DNA from: Inonotus obliquus | Taxonomy: Eukaryota; Basidiomycota; Agaricomycetes; Hymenochaetales; Hymenochaetaceae | DNA: 64,000 bases | Direction: 5' to 3' | Assembly (NCBI GenBank): GCA_032164295.1 | Contig: JAJHTX010000002.1 | Coordinates: forward strand, 806,001-870,000 | Shown here: positions 47,156 through 59,992 of the stretch, piece after piece | How positions within the stretch are numbered: the stretch's first letter is position 1 | Layout: every line of letters begins with the position of its first letter | Position numbers and translations under genes: made by a program | The notes under the pieces: model-generated | Databases searched by the model: none | The model's input: only the letters and a program-made list of their open reading frames with translations | Told to the model about the DNA's origin: nothing

Positions 47156-47626
47156 ATGTCGCGTATGACGAGCAACAGTTTCAATATGGAAGCGGAGGAA
47201 AGACCGCCCATCCCTGCTGTACCACCGTCGTTGCCCGAGACGAAACTTGACGTGTCATTCTCCTTTGACCAGATCATCAGTGGTTTGAAGTTCGACGACG
47301 AGGACGTTGACCCAAAGTACGTTCTTCATCCTTTCAGTCTTTTCCGCTCCAGTTCCTTCCCGGATCGCTCATTGTATTGCAACCACCCCCTGTTCAACAT
47401 TTACAGGAAAAAGGAACAGATGGAGAAACGACAGTCAAACGTGATGAAGTTGGCGCAGGAAAATGAGAAGTTGAACGCAGAGTTAAAAGCGATGAGTGAA
47501 CGACTTGCGGCTGCGGAACGACGAACGCAACAGATCTTGGCGCAGCGAGAGCGAAAGGCGAAACAACAGTTGGAAAGTGCTGAAGGTGGAAAACAACAGC
47601 AGGAAACGTCGGCTCGGGCATTTTGA
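47156..47626 (+). CDS. Small coiled-coil protein of unknown function
   Basis: I do not recognise this gene. Two exons, 47156-47316 and 47407-47626, give 126 residues. The N-terminal third is acidic and Pro-rich (RPPIPAVPPSLPETKLDV), followed by FSFDQIISGLKFDDEDVDPK. The C-terminal half is a long charged helix, MKLAQENEKLNAELKAMSER and AAAERRTQQIL, with heptad spacing typical of a coiled coil, ending in a Gln-rich tail. The intron gtacgt..tttacag restores DPKKKEQME. The start is uncertain: an ATG at 46974 begins another small exon that does not splice in frame with this one, so it is treated as leader. Confidence 0.6.
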   Translation: MSRMTSNSFNMEAEERPPIPAVPPSLPETKLDVSFSFDQIISGLKFDDEDVDPKYVLHPFSLFRSSSFPDRSLYCNHPLFNIYRKKEQMEKRQSNVMKLAQENEKLNAELKAMSERLAAAERRTQQILAQRERKAKQQLESAEGGKQQQETSARAF

Positions 47627-48107
47627 CGGGTGTACGGGTCGGGAATGCGTCCTTTCTCTTCTCTTCATCCCTTTTTTTCTCGCTTTGATGGCAGGTATTT
47701 TCCTTGGTAACTTTTCACATCTGATGCAGCCCATCACGAATAATTCTCTCCAGTCAAGTTTTTTTTGTTGACCGCTACCAAGTAAACGATGAAATGTACC
47801 AGTTAATTTAATTTCAGGACCACCTGGTTTTTCTCCCTCCCTCCCTTTTTTTACTTTACTTCGTATTACATGAAAATGGGGATTACTTTAAATGAAGATT
47901 CTGTGTACATAAACGATGAAAGTTGCTCTATTTTGAAGGGTCGGTTCGGAGCTAGCTCCAGTGCCCTACCAGTTCTGGTCAGATCCCCACCCTCATCTTC
48001 CTTCCCATCCACCACCATCGTTGATAATCACAACGTTAAACAACGAGTTCGATCAATCTCCATCGGCACCGTATTGACTGAGCTCGTCGGTCCAAGACCT
48101 TCGTATC
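47627..48107. other. Interval between coiled-coil protein and oxidoreductase
   Basis: AT-rich with no supported gene. From about 47960 it is C/T-rich and leads into the oxidoreductase start. Confidence 0.5.
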
Positions 48108-49878
48108 ATGCATCCCGCCATACCAGGATCCCGCCGGGCTTCAGAACGGCGCTTGTCGTCTCGCAGGCCTTCGGGCCCTGCGTCGCGCAAGTCGTCAATC
48201 GACCCATCTAAACTCATTCGTATGGACAAGTTGAGTGACGTGCTTCTCTATGAAGTCGTTGGAGCTCATCAATCTGGCTATATGCGCCTGTGCCACACGA
48301 TTTGATATTACGATGCTACGATTTGTTGATGCAGGGCCCATCATATCGCTGGATACGATGACTTTAATGTCGTATACGTTGGTGCCGGGAATATCATGTT
48401 CGGTGCGTAAGCGTACTTGCCATACCTTAGCGGTAAATCCAAGGCTAATTTGGAACTGATCTGTAGGCTCGGATGAGGGCCCATGGAATCACTCCTTCCG
48501 TCTCGAACAGTGCGTGATCAAGTGCGATCTGCACTGCACTGGGTCTTTCTAACTCGTATGCGCTCACAGCAAGCTCGGCCCGCGACTTAAAGTCGTAGCG
48601 TTGATCGATCCGAATGTTGAGCGCGCACAGCAAGTGCTTGAGATGAAGTGTGCCTCTTTCGTCGTGTCAGCATATAAGGACACCCGTATCTTCAAATCAT
48701 TTGAAGAATACCTCAAGGGTATGCCAGAGAGATTGCGCCCTCGCGCATTCGTCATCGGTAGCCCACCGATGTTCCGTGGTAGCACGAAGCCTGGTCGCGA
48801 CATCGAACTACAGATCTTGGAGCATTTCCCAGGTGTCGCCCTGTTCATAGAGAAGCCCGTTGCAACACACCCCGATGCAGAGATCGAGGAAGCCTTTGCA
48901 GTGGCGAAGAAGCTTAGTGACAGTGGTGCCATCTGTTCTGTTGGGTAAGTCGGTCCTTGCCATTCAAGGAATGTATCCTCACTCGAGCAGGTACATGCTT
49001 CGCTATTTGAAGGCCGTGCAGATGATGAAGCAAATCATCTTGGAGAAGAACCTCACTGTGATGGCTACTGTAGCGCGCTACGCGTGCGCGTACCAGGCTA
49101 TCGCAAAGCCCGACTGGTGGGATAAGTCCAAGAGGTAATGCGTTGCCCGCTGGAATGACGAAGCATGGCTGAACCGTTTGGACAGTTGCGGTCCGATAGT
49201 CGAGCAAGGTACTCACTTCTGCGATCTGTCGCGTTACTTTGGTGGCGACGTCGATGTTTCATCCGTCCAGGCGCATTCTGTCGAATGGGATGAAAAGCCT
49301 GGCAGCCTATCAAAGATGTCTATCGATGAGTCACAGATTCCACCGGAGAATAGGATTCCGAGAGTCACCACGGCTGTCTGGTTCGTCGCCAGTGTGGTCG
49401 TTATGATCAACATACTAATCCTGGCACAGGAAATACGAGAACGGTGCTGTCGGAAGTTTGACGCATGCTGTCGCACTCCAGGGAACCAACTACAGCTGTG
49501 AACTTGAAGTTTTCGCGGATGGTTACTCTCTCAAGTAAGCACAATGGTATCAATACAGTCTAAATACTCACGACTATCAACAGGTTGGTAAACCCTTATG
49601 TGCAGCCTGTACTGTACATCCGCCGTCCCGGCGATGATTATGAAGAGACACATCGCTTCCCGGATGATGACCCATTCTTCTCCGAGGTTTCCAACCTCAT
49701 TGACGTTATCGAAGATATCGAAGAGAACGACGAAGAAGCCGGGCTTATTCTTAGTAACTTCGAGGATGCATGCAAGACGTACGAATTCACATGGGCAATA
49801 CGTCGTGCAAGCGAACGCTCAATCAAGAAAAAGGACCAGAGCGCGAAGCCGAGTGGAACAGAAGATAACTCAGTGTAA
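48108..49878 (+). CDS. Gfo/Idh/MocA-family NAD(P)-dependent oxidoreductase
   Basis: Predicted cytosolic dehydrogenase acting on a sugar-like or related substrate. The start at 48108 (MHPAIPGSRR) opens a basic, Ser-rich leader. Exon 1 ends at 48229; the splice to 48335 gives MDKAHHIAGYDDFNVVYVGA and then GNIMFGSDEGPWNHSFRLEH, the Rossmann N-terminus. VALIDPNVERAQQVL is the second strand with its acidic residue. FIEKPVATHPDAEIEEA is the family's EKP motif. The C-terminal domain carries GPIVEQGTHFCDLSRYFGG, the catalytic G.....GxHxxD block, then NGAVGSLTHAVALQG. The stop at 49878 follows TEDNSV. At least six exons are seen. Substrate is not predictable from the sequence. Confidence 0.9.
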
Positions 49879-50346
49879 ATTAGATCTAAGACCGAATAGA
49901 AAGGAATGGAGTACGCTAGAGTTGGACAGGCGTAAAAAAGTAAATGTTGAAATATGTTTGTACTGTTCACTGTGAATAGCGACCTAAGAATTGGAGAGGG
50001 ATGCCAATAGTAGCGCTTGCGCCGTGCGTGTTCAGTTGTCTCTGCATAACGTTACTCCAATTAAGGACGCGTCGCGACGCGGTCGTGAGAAACAAAACAT
50101 CACGTGCACTTGTTTGGCCTACCTTTATAAGAAGGTCGGTCGACTGCAACGATGAACTCTCAGCTTCTTTTCCTTCCACCACCATCTCCCTCGTCGCCGC
50201 TCAGTCTTGTAAAGCATATCTGCTTTACATTCACATCCCATACCGTACGTATTACGTTTGTGTGGTCTTCAACTCGAAGAAACTCGTTCTGATGATAATT
50301 CTCGATTGGATAGTAAACCCGAATCGCGTAAACTTAGATAGTAGCA
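49879..50346. other. Upstream region of histone H2B
   Basis: No gene is supported. A TATA-like TTTATAA lies at 50124-50130, about 220 bp before the H2B start, and is followed by a pyrimidine-rich stretch (ttccttccaccaccatctcc). Confidence 0.55.
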
Positions 50347-51009
<663 letters not shown>

Positions 51010-51346
51010 GTGGCGTCTTGTATCTGGCTTGTGGTTCTTTGTTCTCCCTTCGTTGTATTGATATGATATTTTCATGTACTGCGTTGTTTGACGAATGGAT
51101 GAGTTATGACTATGTTCTTGTGTGACTGTGACTTCTTAGTTGTGGATGAACGGCCACGTGAAGGTCACTGAAGTCAGTCATCTTTTCAAATCGGAACAGT
51201 ACTACTACTAGTACTACCAGTGGTTCTGGGGATTGCAAGGCAAGAAGGCAAGCAAACCCGTCACCACGTTCGCCGTGAATTGCCTACGTACTTTCAGGGC
51301 TCTGCCCTTGTATATACGCCCTCATCGAGTACTAGGCAAAAGAAAC
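51010..51346. other. Interval between H2B and TRM1
   Basis: No gene is supported. It contains TATATA at 51311-51316, very close to the TRM1 ATG, and a run of actactactagtactaccag near 51200. Confidence 0.5.
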
Positions 51347-54300
51347 ATGGCGAGCACTTCAACCTCAGAAAGCACAACAACTCTGCCCGAGATCCCAGAA
51401 GGCTTCACCCTTCACACAGAAAACACAACAAGGATATTGCTACCTGGGGCAGACGAAGCGTTTTTGAATCCCGTGCAGGAGTTTAATCGAGATTTGAGCG
51501 TTGCCTGTATTCGTGTGTGGAGTGAGGAGCTTAATGCGGTGAAGGAGAGGAAGTGGAACGAGAAGCTTGCTGCGAGGGAAGAGAAGAAGCAAAAGGGACA
51601 GGGAAGAAAGAAGATGAAAGGTGAGTTTGTTACTTGTTTGAAGAATGGTTTGGTTATGCTGAGGAGCTCCTGTAGGTGAAGGGAGTGGGGATGTTAAAGA
51701 AGCTGCAGGAGTTCCTGAGCCTGACGTTACTATGAAGGATGTATCAACCGAAACGGCACCTCCAGAGAGTACTATCGAGTCAAAATCGGATACGACAAAA
51801 CAACCTGCTGTAAGGTATTCGATGTATGGCGCTACGAAAGACCTTGTTGACAAGGAACGGAATAGCACACTCCTTACCGGATTACAGTGCTGGAAGCGCT
51901 GTCAGCTACAGGTCTCAGAGCAATTCGATACGCGAAGGAGATTCCGCTGGTAAAGTGAATCCAACTACCAACAATCACTTCGCCCTTTACACTAATTATT
52001 TTCCATTTCTGCCTGCGATAGATATGTTATTGCAAATGACTTGTCTCCTGCTGCTGTTGAGGCTATCAAGCGGAACGTTGAGCTCAACGGTCTCGGCGAG
52101 AAATCACGACCTGAACCCGAAGGTGAAAAGATTAGAAATGGTGACGCTGACCCGGAGGAATCAAAGACAGGTCTGTCAAAATCCAGGACTATCCCTGCAA
52201 AAGTCAGAATCAACGAGGGAGATGCATGGTAGGCGCAATATATCCTGTCAGCTGGATGAAGAATTGTTGTCACTGACTGCATTATTCCTGAATGAAGTGA
52301 CCTGATGTACTCTCATCGACCGGAACGTTTACGAGTGGACTGCGTTGATTTGGATCCTTACGGAACGGCCGCGCCATTCATCGATGCTGCGGTTCGGTGC
52401 GTGAATGATGGCGGATTGCTATGTGTCACCTGTACGGATATGACTGTCCTTGCCACGAATAATTACCCTGAAAAATGGTCTGTTACGCGACCCCTTGAGT
52501 TATCGGTGAGATGTTGATGATTTGGTCTTTAGCTTCTCGAATTATGGAGGGATACCTGTGAAGGCGGAATATTGCCATGAAGCAGTGGGTTAAGACGTCT
52601 ACGGAAGAAATTCAGGTTATTAACTCGTTGCTGCTCACCAGGCCCTCCGACTTGTCCTCCATAGCCTCTCAGCTTCTGCAGCACGGTATGGCAGATTCAT
52701 TCACCCACTTCTCTCCCTATCTATCGACTTTTACGTTCGCTTGTTCGTCCGCATACAAACTGGTCCCGCGGAAGTCAAAAAGGCAGCTAGGTAATCAGAT
52801 TGTCTGGGCTTTCAAGGAGTCTTCTGACAAGCGTGGTACTCATCTCAGCAAGACGTCGACCTACTATACCTGTTCAGGGTGCCAAGCTTTCTACGATCAG
52901 CCTCTGGGAAAGATGGTCGAGAAAGTCTCAGAAAAGAACGGTCATGTTAACCTTCTGTTCAGACAGCACGCAGGACCGCCAGTGGGGGACAAATGTCCTG
53001 AATGCGACAGTACCTTACATGTACGTCCTCTTGCACAGTCTAAGGTTTTCAAATTCTAACAGTCATCTTCGTCTCTGTACCTTACAACTTCTCTATTGTC
53101 TCATTTCCAAACACAGGTCGCAGGTCCAATGTGGTCCGGCCCGATACACGACACAGAGTTCGTTGGGAAAGTGCTAGAACACGTTCAGACCAATCCAGGG
53201 AACTATGGTACGTCAACGAGGATGAAAGGGATGCTTACTGTTGCTAAGGAGGTTGGTGGTCGCTTTCTAAACTTTCTGAAGTTCCTTATTGTTTGAATCG
53301 ATTTTTGGAAAGACTGTGGTCACTCACTTCGGGCTCTTCCGTGCTTTGTTTCTTTTTACCAGGAGTTGCAAACTCCGTTCTACTTTACGCCTGGTCGGTT
53401 GGCGGGGACGTTCCACTGTGTATCGCCTTCACTAGAAGAAACTTCGTGTGTAGTCTCATTGTTTACCATTGTTTGTCGCCTCAACTTAACGATTTCGTAT
53501 ACACAAAAGAAACGCCCTCCTTCACGCAGGCTTCTCTATCTCTCGGTCACACGCTCTAGCAGGCTCGCTGAAAACAAACGCGACTCGACAAGACGTACAC
53601 GACGTCTTCCGTGGCTGGGTTAAGGCACATCCTATTAAACCGGAAAGTATACCGGAGAACTCGCCTTCGGCTTATTTACATGCTAAGACTCCCAGGTAAG
53701 TTCATCCTTGTGCATGTTAAGATCTCTTCTATCTACTTCTTTCCTTTCCCCTCGATCTGTTCCTTGTTGATTGGTCCCACTCGGACACCCTGCTATTGTT
53801 GTGCGGGTCTTGTGTCATCCTTTGGACTTCATCTTGGTTCATTTCTTTAAGATGCATTGAGAGGTGCGGGGAAGATTGCGTTTGGTAATTGCAAAATCGA
53901 TTCCTTCCCTCGGGGGATGTCATAACTCGTGCCTCGTGTTTATTGTCCTTTGTTTTCTTCAACGCCACCTAACTACTTAGGTTCTCCGATGTTATCTCGT
54001 GCGTTACGTCGCGCTCTCTTAGCAGCTTCTCCCTTCTCCTCTTCTCCTCTTCCTCTTACTCGAGGCTTAGAGTCTTGAACTCAAACTCAATGATCTCGGG
54101 GGTTCAGATGACTTTGAACCTTCCGACCCCCGCTCTCCTTCACGTTTGCCTTGCTATTCCTTTCAAACCCCACTTTTGTATTCGCCCATTCATCTGTCCA
54201 TACATCCATCACCGACTCACTGACTCACTGACTAAACTTCTTTTCCGACGACCATACCTCAACACCGATACCATCTCAACACCGACTTCACCGATCAACA

Positions 54301-54597
54301 CCAAACTCCACCACTTCTCCAAACTCCGGACCAATCAATAAAATCCAACAAACAACGACAACGACCAACAACCAACAATCCATAATCAATAACCAACAAC
54401 TCGCATCCAGATTCGAAGCAAACTTCTCACACCATCCGCTCTCCTCTTCACTTCAATCGAACAAAGTGAAACTTGTTCGGTATCAACAGAACCCTACGCC
54501 GAATTGGGGTCCTGGGACGCGTGCGTCGGGAAAAGTGGGGAAGACGGGTAAGAAGAGGAAGAGGGAAGGTGATGAAGGGGGGGAAGAAGAGGTTTGA
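51347..54597 (+). CDS. TRM1: tRNA (guanine26-N2)-dimethyltransferase Trm1
   Basis: It dimethylates G26 of many tRNAs, using AdoMet, in nucleus and mitochondria. The start at 51347 reads [20 protein letters not shown]. Motifs follow in order: [71 protein letters not shown] (catalytic DPYG), [29 protein letters not shown], the CSGC and CPEC zinc ligands, and the C-terminal [20 protein letters not shown]. An insert of about 45 residues with Ser/Asp/Glu-rich content lies within the fold near 52100. The last splice, CCCAG|GTAAG at 53695 to CATCCAG|A at 54410, restores [13 protein letters not shown] and implies a 715-nt intron. A basic KRKRE tail near the stop could be a nuclear signal. Confidence 0.92.
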
Positions 54598-55455
54598 TGT
54601 AACTGGTAACTGGTATGTGTAGGGAGCGGGGTAGTAAGGGGAGGGTGAAAAGAGAACGTTTAGCTAGATACATACACTGCAAAATGTTTACAGTAAAGTG
54701 ACACAGAGAAATGTATTGAGTAGGAGGACAGTGAGACAACCTCCATCACTCTACCTCGTTTCTCTCGATCGATCCAATACGTTTCCGATTTGAATTTGTT
54801 CAATCTATGTACATTAATTACTTCCATTGGCAAGTAGATACGTGTGTAAGTAGGTGGGTAGTTAGGCAGGCAAGCAATGCGTACAGATTACCATCGGTAT
54901 CGGCATCGGCATTGTGATCTTTAATAGGTATAGAAGTTCTAGAAACATCGATTGTAGTAGTTGGTGAGGAAGTATATGTGTGCGTATGTGTGTGCAATTA
55001 CAACTCGTCGGGAGTTATACCATGATCGATCATCATCACAGCAGCAGAAGTTAAAGGTAAAGGTAAAGAAAAAGGATGAGGGCATTGTGGAAGAAAAAAA
55101 AGAGGGGGAAAGGGAGGGGTAGGTGGCGGGCATGGATGGATGGGTGAAGGGAAGGAGGGAGAATCGAAGGGAGCAATATTGGGGATGATATCTATAGGCA
55201 GAAGGGAAGGTGAAAAACAAAGAAACAAGATGAAATAAAACGTAAGAATTGAAGGCGAAACAATGCGAAAAAACCAAACAGAAGAAGGGAAGACAGAAAG
55301 GAAGTAAAAAAAGGGTTGCATTTTTCCTCATGAACAAAGGACGTAAAGGAAATTCCAAGAAACCAAGAAAGAGTACAAAGTAAGGTTACTATGAAAAGAA
55401 AGCAAGGAAGATTATCGGTAAGAAACGGACCGAAAAGGTATCGAAGAGGGTGATA
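54598..55455. other. Convergent interval between TRM1 and STE11
   Basis: About 860 bp, purine-rich on the plus strand from 55050 on (gaaaaaaaagagggggaaag). No gene is supported; long frames on the minus strand here are low-complexity Phe/Ser/Pro shadows of that composition. Confidence 0.5.
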
Positions 55456-58400
55456 CTAAGATTTTACAGCCTTTGGCTTGGTTGAAGTCGCCTTGGTCGG
55501 GATAACACTAGTCGCACTCGCACTCGCAGGACTCGAACCACTCGAATTACCCGTATTCGCAGCAGACGAAGAATACGGTCCATCCACGATCCACGGATGA
55601 CCCAACAACTCATCCGCATCAGGCCTATTCTCATGCCTAACCTCAAACGTCCTCTGCAAGAAATCCTCACATTCCGGACTAATGTCTCCTGGAATAGTAG
55701 GCTTCGCTGAACTTCCTATCTTGAAGATTGCTTGCATTTGATTGAGAGTTGGATAAGGGTGGTTGCCTGTGAGCATTTCGACTACGAGGCATCCCACGGA
55801 CCAGATGTCTGCTTTACGGGTGTGGGCGAGTTGTTTGACTACTTCGGGAGCCATCCAATAGACAGAACCTTGTAACGAGGGTCGATGGCCTCGAGCGCCA
55901 CCACCCAGGAAAGCTGTAGATAAGCGGAGCAATGTCAGTATTTTAGATGTACTTTTAACAATCGGTTGAAAGAAGTACGCACTCTCTTCAACCTTCTTCG
56001 AGATCCCAAAGTCCGAAATCTTAATCCCACCCTTATTATCCACCAAAATATTCGCGCCCTTTATATCCCGGTGTATAATCTCTCGACTATGCAAGTAGTT
56101 CAACCCTTGCAAAATCTGTCTTACGAAGTGTCTGCACAGCGCTTCCTCGAATGCACCGTAGTTCCTCAACAGTGCGGTAACGCTTCCGCCAGGAACGTAC
56201 TCGAGGAAAATGTAAAGATGAGTATCGTCAGAAGAGGAATCGAGGTATTGTACAATATTTTCGTGTTGAAGTTCACGAAGAAGATCGATTTCCCGTTCAA
56301 GTGCGTCGAGCATGGATTTCTTGCGTTGCTCATTTGGTCCGGAGCCGGTAGGGAGTTCGACTTGCTTGACTGCCATGAGGAGACCGTTCATTGCGTCCAT
56401 ACCTAGGTAGACACTACCAAACGAGCCAGCACCGATCAGTGCGCCACGGATCCACTTTGCGCCACGTTTACCTGGAGCAGAAGGTCCATAAGCACTCGGA
56501 AAGTAAAGGAAGGAAAGAAAAGTTTATTTACCTCTGGTAGACTTCACTGGTGCATCTTCACTCTCGTCTGCCAGTGTCTCCTCTTCATCTTCTTCAAATT
56601 CCTCTTCATCAAGCGTATCTTCATCATCAACATCGCTTCCCTCCTCACCCTCTTCTACACCAATTATCATCTCATCCTCATCAACCAAAGGTGATTCTTT
56701 TCCTTCTTCTGCGAGTCTCTCTCCAGCACCCACATTAGCAACAGCATTAGCTCCAGTACCAGCAACGGATCCGCTCTCAGCAGAACGTACGCTTGTAGCA
56801 AGGCTCTTCCGGCGACTAAGCTCAACTTCCGCGGTGATTTCATCGACAGTGAGCATACTCGCCGTGTCCGATCTATCCCGCCGGGCTCGCAACTCGGACA
56901 TGTAGCTAAACCGATGCGACATGCGCGAAGCCGTCGAAGGGGTACGAGACATAGTCGGAGTGGGACCCGAGCGTGCACCACCGACACCAGAACCCGCGGC
57001 CGGTGCGGGACTCCCACCCGTAACACTATGGAACGAGTCCGCAAATGATTCACTTGGGAAGTTAACAGGGGGAAGGAGGTGCGGGCTCATTTTCCCATCT
57101 TCGACGTTCCCCGCATGACTCTCCGCATCCTCACGCAAATCAACTGAATCTCCGTCCTCTGTCGAGATACTCATACGCGGTACTTCATCTTGCGACATCC
57201 GATTCTTGTCCGGCACGGGTGGTGGAGGCAGACTCGCCATACTTGCTCTCCTATTAGTCTGAAGCCCCTCTCCGAGAGTCATACTTGTCCTTCCACCTAT
57301 GGTACTCATCCGGCTGGCTCTCTTCCCCGCAACACTATCCCTCTGTCCTAGCCCTGCACCTGAACTGAATCGCATTGACTGGCGCACGGTCCGACGGAGG
57401 ACTTTAGGCTGAGTATAGGGGAAGTACGCAGGTAAGTGCGTCGCGATAAGCTCACTCGGTGGACGTGCACCGAGGAACGTCCTAATCTTGCCCGCAAAGC
57501 TCGAGGCACTAGGACTCTTCCCTCCTGAAGTCTTCTCCCCATCCTTTCCAGTCGACAGTCTGTTAGCAGACGACTCGGCAGCGCCAGAGTTGTCAAGAAT
57601 CCTTTCCGGATCGCGTACACCCAAACCACTCAACACACTGATCGAGCTTGCGCGTTTCATGTTTCTCATTTCGCGCTCCCTCTCGCGCTCCTGACTAGGC
57701 GTGAGCGTACGCGGGAATGCAACGCTCGAGTTCCCAAGATGAGACTGTTCATCGTCCTGTGCAACGCTAACTTGAGGGACTGGTGAGTGAGGCGAGCCTG
57801 AGCTCGAGGCTGCTATTGTAGAATATGGTTCGCCGAAGATTTGTTGTAGTGCCTTCGAGCGCTTCGGTTTACCGGTGCGTCGGACTGTAAGCCCATGCTC
57901 GCGTACTGGATGATCAGGGCCTGCAGAACAGAGACTGAGAAGTTCCGATTCACGTAAAGGTTTCGCTGTATCGTAGATAATATAATCAGCATCCAACTAT
58001 TTAAATAGCTACAGAGAAAAGCGTACCAGGTCCTTCCTCTTCCCCCCAATCAAGATAGACCGCCCATCCATCAATACTCAATCCGCCCTCATCCGAATCA
58101 GGATCAATGTTAGCACTACTTCCAATTCCAAGTTTCCCAAACTTGCGCAACACACGCTCAAGGATATCGACGCCATTAGGACACTCAGTAACATTAATGA
58201 TTGCACTGTGTCCATCTTCAGCAAGGCGGAAACGTACAAGACGGCGACGCAAGTCATCCAGCGACGGTGCACCTTGACCTGAATGCGAGGATGGTGTTGA
58301 AGGCCGGAAAGGCCCCCGTCCGACGTGATATGCTGAAGCGTTCGGATTAGTCGTATTGCTTGGTCCTCCAAGCAACATAGATGAAGAAGAAGCAGACGAT

Positions 58401-59992
58401 CCGGCCGTAGGGGGGACAGGCGTAGGCAAACCACTACTAGTCCCATGTCCTATGAATGACTCCGCAATTGGTGAGAGTGAAAGTGACAAAGGCGCGCCGG
58501 GACCACCACCACTCTGTGGTGGAGGTTGCAATGATCCTGAGCTGGAATTTGCAGCTGCGTAAGGGTGCCCGCCGCTTGTGTTCGGACGCGGAGCAGTTTT
58601 GATTGAGACTCCACTGCCACTTGCGCTGTAGCTCGGTGCCTTTGTGTGAGTGTTTACTCCACCCGGAGAACGTCGTCCCAGACCGGGAAGGGGCGAAGTA
58701 GCACGCGAAGTCGCATTTGCACCCGTGCCTGAACGCGGACCCGCGGGAAGTCCATACTCACCCTTCCACGCACCTCCACCTGAAGCGGTCGAAGATGGGG
58801 TGAGTAAAACCGGGTTCTGGGATTGCGTGGGAGTTTGAACAGTTACTGTTCCTTGATTTTGCGCTTGTCCTTGCTGAGACTGAATGGGGACAGGAGGAGG
58901 TGCGTAATGTGGAGGTGGAGGTGCTTCTGCTTGAGTTGGCGTACGTCGCCCACTTGATCCTGCGGACTGAAGAGCGTGTATACGCTGCTGTCCACGTGCT
59001 CCTTGCGAGGGCGGGAGCGGCGGCTGAGTACGTGGAGGTGGAGGAAGTGGAGGAAGGTGCTGTCTAGCGCTGCCACCGCCAGAACCAGAACCAGAAGACA
59101 GTGGCGTGCTTCCTTGACTCTGATTATTAGGGAGCGGAAGAGGGCGCAGAGGTGTTGCGCCAGTCGAGCGCGCACTGTCTGGCATAGGTCCTGTATCCCG
59201 AATGAGTCTCGGAAGATCGTTTTGCGTTTGTGATGCGCTCCTTAGCTGGAGTGGTGCAGGTCGGGAACGATTGCGAGAGTGTTGTTGTTGGCGTGCCAAA
59301 GCGTCCGCAGAGTCCGTATTCGTCACAGTAAGTTTTGGGCTCGAATGTGTCAAGGTACCAGTCGACGTAGAGCCAGGACCAGCGCTTCCATTACTTGTCA
59401 GACTACTCACACTCGACCCCGTCCCATGCCCATTAACTTGCTGGTACTTGTTACTACACCGAATCCTAAGCGACTTGACAGCGTTTAAGATACGTATCCG
59501 ATCCCCGATGCTTGTCACGCCTATTTCCTTGAGAGAAGGTTGATCGAGGTCGAGAATGACGCTGCCGCGGATGTCGGCAGCACGGAACGCTCCAGCATGT
59601 GCCGCGCACTTGCCGTGAGGATCAAGCGCAGCAAGCCAGCGCGCAACATGTGTATCGGTCCAGGATGCTATGAAATCAGCGTAGGGGACACCTGTAGGAG
59701 GTTCGAGTGATGGGCCACCAGCGTTATTGACATTGACGCTGCTGTTACTTCCGTTTAAACTATTGCTTGTATTAGTTCCATTTACGACGACACTTGTAGG
59801 TGTTCCAGGTCTTGAAGTACTCCTTAGATGCGAATGGCTAGATTTTGCAGCAACAGCATTGATCGCTGCTTGTTGAGCAGAGCCGAAATTTGCGGTAGGA
59901 GAAGCGGGAGAAGAAGCTTGAGAATGAGATGATTGTTGAGGAGCTGATTGGGTTAGGGAAGTGGAGAGCGCTGAAGGGGCCAGCGCTGTCAT
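55456..59992 (-). CDS. STE11: MAP kinase kinase kinase Ste11 (SAM, RA and kinase domains)
   Basis: Top kinase of the pheromone/filamentation MAPK module. Domain order supports Ste11/Byr2 rather than Bck1. A SAM domain reads [20 protein letters not shown] and then [21 protein letters not shown] long Pro/Ser/Gly-rich region follows. An RA-like domain reads [20 protein letters not shown] and continues to [15 protein letters not shown] second disordered segment has an acidic stretch (EEFEEDEEE). The C-terminal kinase has [43 protein letters not shown] and [13 protein letters not shown]. Introns are near 58024-57998, 57930, 56520-56475 and 55970-55910. The start at 59992 ([10 protein letters not shown]) is the first ATG after an implausible leader that stays open to 60196. 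Estimated length is about 1,430 residues. Confidence 0.93.

Noticed and set aside
54939..55358. Long minus-strand Phe/Ser/Pro-rich frames
   Set aside because: They come from a purine-rich 3' interval; low complexity and no motif.
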